From Taenia hydatigena (Eukaryota > Platyhelminthes > Cestoda > Cyclophyllidea > Taeniidae): a DNA stretch of 64,000 nt. Shown one piece after another: positions 50,601-59,056 of this stretch; position 1 is the stretch's first letter, and the number at the start of each line of letters is the position of its first letter. The position numbers were made by a program, and so were the translations under genes. The stretch covers positions 19,868,342 to 19,932,341 of the forward strand of contig JADWOT020000002.1 in the NCBI GenBank assembly GCA_036345935.2. The letters are read 5' to 3'. The notes below the pieces were generated by a model, which worked only from the letters and a program-made list of their open reading frames with translations, was not told the DNA's origin and searched no databases.

Positions 50601-53600
50601 CGACCGCACTTTTGCTCTACATCTGTGAGGTCAGATATCAAGCGGTGGGGAACGAGGCTAGTTGTTATTCACGCGTCATTAGTGTTCACTTCTAGTACGC
50701 TCACCTCAAATTCATTTGAAGAAGTTTAAGGCGCAATATGAAGGCAATATAATCGTGCTTTCCCCTCTTCTCTTCCCTCCTCCTCCTCCTCCTCCCCTTC
50801 CTCCCTTCCTCGTTTGCTTCTCGAGTTGAATTCGTCCCAACCACGAGAATGCGTTATTCAGAGTCGAAGCTGAGTACAGTCCTCTGCTTCTTGTTTAACC
50901 TGTTATACTTGGTGCGGTTGTGCATGGCCTGCTGGTTACTCGATCAACTGTCACTTCTGCCTCCATCTCAGTGTCTGCTGAGGATGCCTGCAACTCAGGA
51001 GGTGTATTCATGCTCGACTTCCCAGGAGTTCTGATAGATGCCTAGTCTCCCAAGGTCGCAGAATGTCGTGCTCTCAACCACTTCCACATGTAGCGGAGAT
51101 ATAGTAGAGCCCCACTGACAGCCATTTGAGAACAAATCAGGGCTATTCCGTGGTCATGAAGGCAATTAGCCGATGTCACTGACGCAGATCCAGTTTCTGT
51201 GCTCTACCTACCAGGCACTTAGAGGCCGACTGTACGTTCGCCTCTTTTGGGTGCTCTTTACGTTGGTTATCAAAGAACTCGGCACTGAAGTCAAATGTCT
51301 TTCTCCCTCTTGACTGTTGTAATTGGCACTCCTTCCATGCATCCTATTCATACGAATCGGGTGGCCGCTTAAAGGTCCAGCTCCCTTGTTCATACAAAAC
51401 ATTTAATTTTTGGAGCCATGCTTGCCCTTTAGTAACCCTACTTACCGTGTAAATTACTGGGCTTCCTCCCCCTAATTGCATCTTTTTGTCCACCTCTTGC
51501 TAGCCCGAATAACTGGCGGTTAGGCGGATCCTTTCTTCGACATCCTTTCAACCTCACAGCTGCCTGCAACTCCGTGTGCCGAGTGCGAGTTCTCACTAAT
51601 AGCGGCGAGGAGCTGTTCTCCTGTCCGCATGCCTCTGACTACAACCCGGTGTGTTGGGAGTCATCCTCACCAATCTTGGGGAAGGAGGAAGCAAAGGTGC
51701 AAATGTCTTTCCTTAATCCATGCCTCGCCGGCTGTGCCTCGCAGAGCTTTTACACCGAGCCTGATGGCAAAGTGGTGGAGGTGGGTCGCTAACTTGTGAT
51801 TTGCGTTTTTTTACTTGTTTGTTTGGCTCAAGTGGAAACGCTGCATTGGTGATCTCTGCTTCGGCCTCATCTGTTACCTACCTACCTCCCACATTGGTGG
51901 TGTGTGGCATCATGGTTATCTTTGTTTCATTGTTTACCCTAAACGTGACTGAATGTTGCGTAATGGGTAGTCAAGCTAAGCAGCAACATGTGTAGCCCTC
52001 TACTGAAGGTCACGCACAGAAGATCTTAATGAACGCTGTGGCACATCTTCAAGTGCTCTACTATTATCCTGACGATAAGCCAAGTTCTGTAGGCACAGCT
52101 TCGAAATCGTGTTAAATTTGGTCTGCAAAGTCGAATTGATCAAATCGCTGGCATTCTGTTATCAGTGCCTTGCAAGCTCTCCCAAATTGCAACAGGTTTT
52201 TATGCGGTGGATCATGTCGAAAGCCGGTTGAAGCTTTCGTTTTTACTTGATAATCAGCTTCGAGTGTTGATTTTGACGCCATCAGTGATTGCTTTTCTGT
52301 GTCGTCCGTGGTGGCAGCAGTCATTGAAATTGAAAGCGTCCAAGTGGCAGCTACCGTGGAAAGCGCTAGATTTGTACGGCTTTGGTGCATTTACGTTTGT
52401 CTACCCACCACACTCTCAACCACCGTGGGATTTCCACTAATTTCAATCCATTATTTCCTCTTCATTGCCGCTTTTCCGGTCGTTTGTTGGATCATTGTTG
52501 TTGTTGACCGTTTCCATAAGCATTGCAAACGACTGCATTTTATTTTATGGAGGGTTTCGTGTGTATCCCATCAACAACGGCCAAAGCGTCTGAAGACGTT
52601 GTTAGTTGGGCTAGTTTCAAATCACCTTTATCCGACGACGTATTGAATGTTGTCGTCCTGGGGGTCAAACCGCGGAAGAATGGAAAGATAATCGAAGACT
52701 TATGATGCTCAATTTGCGTCTGCCTGCGGTAGTACTGATTTTGTTTAAGTAGCAATTTTTTATAACCATTGTTAGGTTTACACCGATTGTAATTGCGTCA
52801 CCAACACCAGCCTTGTGCCAGAGGGTGTCCACTCCCTCGGCGGCAGTGATATCCGCGGGACCACTAAAAAGGGCGTCTGTAGGCCCCAATGTCTACGCTA
52901 CGCGCCCTTCCTCATCGTTACCTTTCTCACAATCTTTCTCACCAGTGTAAATCAGAATCCCAGCAATGTGATCACTCTGAGGTAGGTTTTGCCCCACTTT
53001 AACTGCTCTTTTTCGAGATTTGATAACCTTCTCTATCATTCTATCCTTTTTATAAACAAATCTTGCATGCTCCTTGACAAGGCTTTTTATCACACATTTA
53101 AGTACTTTGTCAAAGCCTCTCGGTCTTTTTTCTTCACTTGTTTTGCAACCAGATAATTTAGATGCTTGATTTATCACGCTTGTTTCCTGCTTTAATTTTA
53201 CTTAGGGTTTCTCTTCAATTACTTAACGCCTCTAGATCACTGTATGGCGCACTAAACAGTAAACGGTTAAGAGTTATCGCTACTGTGCCTGGGTCACATT
53301 TCACTCTTCTGGTTTTACAGCTTAAATAGTTGGTAAGACTTGAATTGATACCTCTCCACCTGCAAATCCGACTGTTTGAGGGACTAATATCACTTTTTGG
53401 TGTTTTTAGCTCTGATTTATCCTATCCATGCAAAAATTTTATCATGAGCAACAAGATGCCAAGCCAAGGGAATTCCTTCTGCCCATAAGGCTTGCAGTTC
53501 TTGCAACAGCAAGATAATATTGATAAGAGTGGGTAGTTCTTGGGGTGAAGATGACCAAGAAGTCTTCTCGTAAATAGTACGAAAGATGTGACAAAATGAC

Positions 53601-54621
53601 CAAGTGGCAGTCTTGAATATCACCTATCGAGGTCCTGTTGCGCTAATGCCGTTTTTCTTGTCAGGGTTCCTCACTCACGAACTTCTTTTTTTATTTCAAT
53701 TACCAGCTGCGTTGCTCCAGAGGATGGAACGGCAGCACTTGGTCTTCAGGTCTTCTTTTCCCGAACCCTCGGTTAGTTGGCATTTTTTGCGTTTCTTTCA
53801 AGAGAGAACCTGGTGAATTCATCAAGAACGAATCTGCCTTCATCAGCCTTTATCAGTCAAGTGGCTTAAGATCTATACGTTACTGAAACTTTGTTAGTAG
53901 AAATGATATTTTAGTCTAAACAAACCTCCCTCCATCTGCCGACTTTGTCTGCCAATGGGGAAACATTCACCTCCTTCAAATAGCTACAAAGTCTCAATCA
54001 TTGATTTCGTTCTACTCCATGTCAGCCTTCATTCCAACTCCTATCTACTTCGGCGCCCTAATGGATCGCACTTGCCGTGTACGAGCGTTGCCCCAACGAC
54101 TGATTTGTGAGTCGCAGCAGCACCACCTCCTCCTCCTGTCGGCGACGAAGTTGGCTCCACTGGAGGGGGCCTGTCTGGAGTACGATGTGCATGCGCTGCC
54201 CTTCGCCTGGCTTGGTGGAGTGACGGTCTTCAAGTGTCTCAGCATTCTTATCGCCATTCTCACCTGGCGCTACTCCTGGTGGGCTGTAAATTGTTGGTTT
54301 TGTGGGGATGATCAATTAATTTGTTTGGTCGGCAGACGAATGCGTAGCAAGCTGCATTGATGGGTGGACGTAAGAAACACCAAATGAATAGATAGACATA
54401 TGGGTGGGTAAATGGATGGGTTGTTGAGTGAATGAACGGCTGAGTCATTGAATGTATGAATCGATGACTTTGGAACGAATAGGCCGGAAATTCTATAGTT
54501 CTTCTATGACTTAGTTGATTTCTCTCCTTATTCCAGCCGTTTAGATGCACGAAAAGGGAAGAAAAAAACGGTCCTTGCCGAAACAGACGAATCGCAGCTC
54601 TCGGAAGCGCAAGGAGGATGA
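35680..54621 (+). CDS. SLCO: organic anion transporter (OATP/SLCO family), complete
   Basis: Ten coding exons: 35680-36856, 39704-40020, 43688-44057, 45157-45321, 47023-47227, 51504-51780, 52776-52981, 53707-53771, 54026-54278, 54537-54621. All are GT-AG with matching phases, 3120 nt, 1039 residues. Family marks: a first membrane helix ending GYLSSIITTLERRF (near residue 215); the SWLGAWWLG signature of exon 2; TNPIWLG (exon 4); a Cys-rich extracellular loop in exons 6-7 (NLTAACNSVC, YNPVC, CLAGC, DCNCV), as in the OATP Kazal-like loop; and IPTPIYFGALMDRTC in exon 9. OATPs are 12-helix plasma membrane carriers of bile acids, hormones and drugs. It is long for the family (usually about 650-720), owing to a roughly 185-residue Pro/His/Ser-rich N-terminus and a roughly 120-residue polar insert encoded by exon 3. 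Exon 9 has two possible donors giving different C-termini. Confidence 0.92.
36857..39703 (+). other. SLCO intron 1 (2.8 kb)
   Basis: It holds a degenerate ATGA/ATGG tract near 37.0-37.25 kb, a short imperfect hairpin around 37665-37690 (gctatcgcg ... cgacgatagc), and repeat family A copy 1 at 38046-38916. Confidence 0.7.
38046..38916 (+). repeat. repeat family A, copy 1 (about 870 bp)
   Basis: It is nearly identical to 48158-49011 in the same orientation and partly matched in inverse at 46465-46970. It starts AATGGTTGATCTAGAGTTC and ends CATCAAGCTTCAACGTCTG. I see no terminal inverted repeats or target duplication and no recognisable transposase or polymerase. It contains a GTGGTTGTGG-type stretch longer than in copy 3. 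Confidence 0.85.
40021..43687 (+). other. SLCO intron 2 (3.7 kb)
   Basis: It holds repeat family B copy 1 (41845-43200) and, just before it, several 60-85 codon open frames (41146-41691) that I do not recognise and that do not appear in the other B copy. Confidence 0.7.
41845..43200 (+). repeat. repeat family B, copy 1 (about 1.36 kb)
   Basis: It matches the reverse complement of 49893-51291 over its whole length at what looks like about 90% identity. Shared blocks include TTCTTTGATAACCAACGTAA, the GATCTGCGTCAGTGAC block and GACGTGCACCAGGA. Both copies carry a GGA-rich stretch and a GAGTGAGTGGGTGAG stretch. Compared with copy 2 it lacks about 30 bp near 42.91 kb. No known transposon protein was recognised. 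Confidence 0.85.
44058..45156 (+). other. SLCO intron 3 (1.1 kb)
   Basis: It contains an antisense open frame of 144 codons (44226-44660) with a hydrophobic segment and a good donor-like site (CCG|gtgagt). It is described as a finding and not called as a gene. Confidence 0.6.
45322..47022 (+). other. SLCO intron 4 (1.7 kb)
   Basis: Its 3' third is an inverted partial copy of repeat A, ending about 50 bp before exon 5. The rest shows nothing recognisable. Confidence 0.7.
46465..46970 (-). repeat. repeat family A, copy 2 (inverted, partial)
   Basis: The reverse complement aligns with about 38345-38830 of copy 1, including the segments around GTGTGTCGGTGTCTCTTC and GCTTCACGAAGCAGCC. It is more diverged than copies 1 and 3 and lacks the first 300 bp of the family. 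Confidence 0.8.
48158..49011 (+). repeat. repeat family A, copy 3 (about 854 bp)
   Basis: Direct copy of 38046-38916 with few substitutions and small deletions, for example a shorter GTGG-repeat stretch. The high similarity suggests recent duplication or gene conversion. Confidence 0.85.
49893..51291 (-). repeat. repeat family B, copy 2 (inverted)
   Basis: Inverted relative to 41845-43200. It contains a TCC-rich stretch at about 50.77-50.80 kb that corresponds to the GGA-rich stretch in copy 1. A short terminal open frame ending ...QKLDLRQ is kept in both copies. Confidence 0.85.
51781..52775 (+). other. SLCO intron 6 (995 bp)
   Basis: It sits in the middle of the extracellular Cys-rich loop. 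Several overlapping 60-115 codon open frames occur on both strands and match nothing known. No repeat was seen. Confidence 0.65.
52982..53706 (+). other. SLCO intron 7 (725 bp)
   Basis: It lies between NVITLR and SCVAPEDGTAALG, phase 2. T-rich; nothing else is recognised. Confidence 0.7.
54357..54475 (+). repeat. degenerate ATGG/ATGA tract in SLCO intron 9
   Basis: Short words such as atgggtgg, aatggatggg and gaatgaacgg repeat with variation. It lies inside the intron before the last SLCO exon. Confidence 0.45.
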
Positions 54622-56650
54622 CAGAGTGCCTCCGGGTAACTGCACAGTTACTTGTTTCCTCCTCCTCCTCCTCCTCCTCGCTGCGTCGCCTCTGCCTTGG
54701 GACTACGTTTTAAAGCACAATCGACAGAACTTGAACTTTTATCCTCAATTCACAAAATACACTCCTCTTTTGCTTGGACTATTTTTTTAGAGGTTTGCTT
54801 AACAGGATAGAGGAGGGAAAGTAGCTGCGACATTGATGGACAGAAATTTGGATACAAGCGCGAGTGGTTACAATATGGATGGTCCCACGGGATGAGTAGA
54901 TGGATACTGAATGGATCGGTGTTTTGGCGGATGCATGTGTGGGTGTCTTTTTTTGTTATCTAAATGCTTTAATTGCTGCATCGCATATTCAAATGTCAAC
55001 ACCTCAAGGGTGCGCCACTCACTGACTGTTGTTGTCGATGCGCCTTTGATGTACATTCCCTCTCCGCCATTTCACCGTCAATTCAACCGACGAACAGGGA
55101 GGCCCATTTGACACATTGAGGCGAGTGCTACTGAAGTCGTAAGGGGATGAGCGACTCCCTGTTTCTTACAATTCCGAACACTTCTGTATGACTTCGCCTA
55201 TCGGCAGTCAAAGCGCTATTGGTGGAGGCGTTTCTGGGGTCAAAAACTGGCTCTCCAAAGGCCATGAACCTAGAACTTTGAGCGGATTCAAAGAATGCAT
55301 CGCCGTAATTGTTGGTCCGTACAGAAGCAATTTACTCCTGGATGAGAGATTGGAGCCGTCCGTGCCCGCGATACATTGAGGAACTAGCAGCTCAACACGG
55401 TACTCCATCGGTGGAAGAGCCGTGGAACCCTTTCAATCCATCATCACTGCTAATAGAATCGGCTTTACAGAATGCAATAAAGAACAATGTCCAGGTTAGA
55501 GGCCGCCCAGAGGAAATCGTGGAACGGAACGGTTGCAAGTTTGCCCTAGAAACTGTCTCAACCGACTTCCTCCGCTGGGAGAGTTGCTGGTTTTGCCTAC
55601 AGCACTGGAAAGAACACTCCTCGTCTGTTGTATTTCAGCTTTGTTATGACACTCTTGGATAGTTGGTTCTCGTTCAGTTCCTTCACTGGCTGGGACGCTT
55701 CCTCGAACCCGTCAGCAAGTAAAACCACTTGAATAAGTTATTTCACCTCCGGTTCTTTAGGTGGACTAAGGGATGGATGAAACTCATGACTGGAATTGGA
55801 TTGGAACATTGGATCCAATTGCGAGTGGTGTAAGGGTAGATGACAATGGGATGGGACGGTGGATGAAATGTGTGGCTTCACAGCTCACAGGTTGATGAGT
55901 AGTCGAAGAGTACGCCTTCCACCTAACAATCTCCTCACCAACTTAGTGACCCTTTGGCCGTTTCAATGACCGCGTTCTCACAAAACGACAAACCACTTTC
56001 CGACTTCACCTGACCTATAAGCATAAAAGCGGTCATCCAAATCCACTTCTAGCATTAGATTCATACTCTCCTCCGCTGCGACCACCCACCGGTATATCGT
56101 CGCCCACTTTTTCGCCCTCCAGCCAAACACAATTCATGCTTCTAACTTGGTTATGAATTTCGGTATGATCGCTGTTCGTCGTATTTCCAGTGAATTTTGG
56201 ACTTGGTAGGAAGATTCGCCTCATTTTGCATCAATACAGAACCAGAACGAGAGCAGTAGCTCAACGACAAGATAACCCACAAATCAAATAAAATTCGATA
56301 AATCGATATCGCGCATTTGACTCACACGGTTGACAGGTCTCCGAATTTAGCCGGGTTGTCGGATAAGCCTACCTACTGGGCAGTTGGTTAATCAGGCAGG
56401 TAGCCAATCACATACACAGGTGACTGTTCTCTCCCCCCTATTGGTCATTTCAAGGCCAACTCTGTACACAATCACCGTGGTAGCGTGAAGGCCATTGGCT
56501 TTAAAAGATTTGGTGCCAAATTTAAATTTGTCCATGTTTCATTTCTAGTTTATAGGCTATTTAACCGAGGTGAGTTCATTACCCCTTCGTCTGTATTTAG
56601 GATGGCGCGAAATTCTCTCTCTCCTTTGAAATTCTTTAATCCTCCTCAGT
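54622..56650. other. intergenic region between SLCO and tetraspanin genes
   Basis: It starts with a (TCC)n tract at 54657-54679. An open frame at 55309-55662 (117 codons, with a protein-like stretch YIEELAAQHGTPSVEEPWNP and a possible donor CAG|gttaga near 55494) is unrecognised. No repeat from the A, B or LTR families was seen. Confidence 0.5.
54657..54679 (+). repeat. (TCC)n microsatellite
   Basis: Seven to eight TCC units just after the SLCO stop. In the alternative exon 10 frame it would encode a serine run. Confidence 0.9.
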
Positions 56651-57886
56651 ATGGGTGGTCTTATTTCGTGCAGTCTGAAGCTTGTTCTTCAAGTCTTCAA
56701 TGCCGTCCTCTGCGTAAGTGCTTTGATAGAAAGGGGATAGGCCATGCAACTTTTTTTGAAGAAGTACTTAAATTCTTCATTTTAGGTGGCCTTCTTGGCC
56801 GTAGCGTTGTTCGGTATTCTTCTAAAATCATCGAGACCAGTAGTTAAACAGCTACTGGAAAAGATTTTCGACAGATTCGAAGTTGGTAATAGCGACTTAC
56901 GCGAGATGGCCAAATTTATCACTGACAATGCCGGTATGTAATACTCTAGGCCAGAGAATACCGTAATGACCTCCAGTGCCTCCTATTTGGGATAAACTAG
57001 CAATTGCTTATCTCCTTCAGATGGCATCGCTGTAGCCCTCATTGTAGTTGGATTAACTCTAGCAGCTCTCTGTCTAGTCGGGTACATTGCTTCGTGCTGC
57101 GGGTTCAAGATGCTACTAAAGATTGTGAGTGCTCTTGGTAAGATGGTTTGGTGGCAAATAAACCCTTAAATTGACGACAACAACTTTCCCTTCTCTCTGC
57201 CAGTACGCCATCATTCTGCTCATTCTACTTGTCGCAGAGGTAATCATTGTCGCAGTGCTCTTCTCCGATTCCACAAGGCTTACCTCTCAGCTTGCGAACT
57301 CAATGGAAGGTATTCTTTCGAAATATGGTGGTAGGAGTGAGGAAGGACGAATGTCAACTGCTGTCTGGAATGTGCTAATGACGGTACGAATCGCTCTCCT
57401 CCTTTTACTAAAACCCGCCTCCCCTATATTTATGTAGAGCTTCCGTTTTTTGTAACAGATAGACTCGCTTTGCTGCGGCATGGATGGCTATGAGGACTTC
57501 AGTGGGTTTAAGGACAGCTTTATCAATGCCAATGTTTGAGTTTTTCCACGAATTCACACAGTCCCATCCCATTTTTTAGTGATTCGAGGCAAAACTCTGC
57601 CTCCACAATGTTGCAGCAGGAAGACTGGGAATTGCACTCCAAACACAGCCGAAAGCACTAAAATGCCGGGATGCAGAGAGAAGATTGTACAATTTACCAC
57701 AGATAATTTGAAGTTTCTATTGTATGGCTCCATTGTTGCGATTCTGCTACAGGTGAGTCACGAGGGTCCCTCTCTTCCACACCAGCAGTCAAGGCTGGAT
57801 GCGAGCCTAAGCGCCGTCCGTAAAACACTTTGTTCATCTTCTAGACTGCTGTTCTCCTGATTGTGCTGCTCACGATTCGTGTGTAG
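56651..57886 (+). CDS. tetraspanin, complete
   Basis: Seven exons: 56651-56713, 56786-56933, 57021-57124, 57204-57383, 57459-57501, 57580-57752, 57845-57886; 753 nt, 250 residues, the usual family size. Four membrane helices are visible: about residues 10-33 (VFNAVLCVAFLAVALFG), 72-95 (VALIVVGLTLAALCLVGYI), 106-126 (YAIILLILLVAEVIIVAV) and 226-249, which runs across the last intron. The large extracellular loop has CCG at 170-172, PPQCC at 187-191, and cysteines 198 and 211, the tetraspanin six-Cys set. Tetraspanins organise membrane microdomains; in flatworms they are abundant at the tegument surface and studied as vaccine antigens. The exon 5 donor is TTCA|gtgggt because only that phase joins exon 6; a better-looking downstream site (AAT|gtttga) would lead to a stop. 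The start was chosen for its good position before helix 1. Confidence 0.88.
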
Positions 57887-58013
57887 CTAAATGTTGGGGA
57901 CAACAGAAGATTGAAGCAACTGTTCAAGGAACTCCGCACACCAGCATCCCTCCACTACTTTCGCGTAGACAAGAACTGCCTCCATTGTTGTATTGCTGTG
58001 TGGAATATGTTGA
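57887..58013 (+). pseudogene. decayed tetraspanin exon (partial tandem duplicate)
   Basis: Directly after the tetraspanin stop, an open stretch of 42 codons ends at a donor-like A|gtatgt. Its pattern, D.RRL....., a tyrosine, then AVWNML, mirrors the second half of tetraspanin exon 4 (DSTRL..., a tyrosine, then AVWNVL, then a donor). No following CCG or PxxCC exon was found to the right, and no separate third helix precedes it. It is best read as the remnant of a second tetraspanin copy. Confidence 0.45.
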
Positions 58014-59056
58014 GTATGTGTGTACACGGGAATTGGCTTTTTTGAGGAAGTGAAACTTAAACCTGCGTCAACAATTCACTCATTCAAATTGACCCCGGGC
58101 TAGGACCGTCGGGTCTCGTATCTCACAGAGTTGTTTGACAGCACTTCCTGGAGGGTGAGTGTGTGGATGAGTGGAGAGCCTGTAAGGGGAGCTAGTAAAT
58201 TGAGGTGTTGTGGACTCCACATTCAGTAGACCAAAGTTGAATTAGTCTTTGATCAAGTTTAATTACCGTTTATGATTGTGCGTACGTGTCGCTAGTACAT
58301 GTGTATGGCCTGCCACACCCACAGAAATCAAGCATGACCTGGAAACGAAGTTGTCAACAGAGATAATGAGCTGATCATTTGGGGATAAGCAGCAACAATT
58401 CCCCATCGCAAGTCATTTGGCAACGCACAGATAGGCGTCGGAGGCTATCATCACTTGTTGCGGTATAGTAGCTTGCTATTCGGCTGATTGCGGGCCTTTA
58501 ACACGAATTCCATCCCTGCCGATGTAGACACCCGCGTTAATCTTGCCACACATTCTCCAAATGCTAGAATAGCGAGACTGATGAAGAGATATCGACAATA
58601 AGTTCAAGCCGGTCATCAGTTTCACCCAAGCAGCATATGAAAAGGGGTCAGGACAACAGCAAAGTAGGGAACTGATATACTTGAGAAAAAGGCTACGCCA
58701 TCTCAATTTCGCTTTCCGATTGCACTTGAGATGGCTCACAGAACATGAGAATGAAGAGGCACTGTCTTTGCACTACAAAGTTGACCGCGAATATTCAGTT
58801 GCTGTTCAATTCAACCATCAACACAGCAGCTTCTACGGTCAGTATCCACATTTAGTATACTGTTTTCAACGGACGGGATAGCGGATCAAAAAGACTAGAC
58901 CAGTTGCAATACACATCTCCTTCCCATTTTGTATATAAATCACCGATAAAAGTACATTCACACAAACACATTCAGAGTTTCAAAAAAATTGAAAAAGATG
59001 GGTGGACAGCTAGAGAATAGGTAGGAAGAGAGACAGTATGTCAGAAATATCTTTGA
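58014..59056. other. intergenic region between convergent tetraspanin and DNAJC13 genes
   Basis: No gene is recognised. Open frames at 58476-58739 (minus) and 58681-58881 (plus) overlap each other and match nothing known. The DNAJC13 3' UTR should lie in its right part; no obvious polyadenylation signal was found. Confidence 0.5.

Larger units (their letters stand above)
47228..51503 (+). other. SLCO intron 5 (4.3 kb)
   Basis: It holds repeat A copy 3 in direct and repeat B copy 2 in inverted orientation. The first 900 bp and the 49.0-49.9 kb stretch hold nothing I recognise. Confidence 0.7.
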
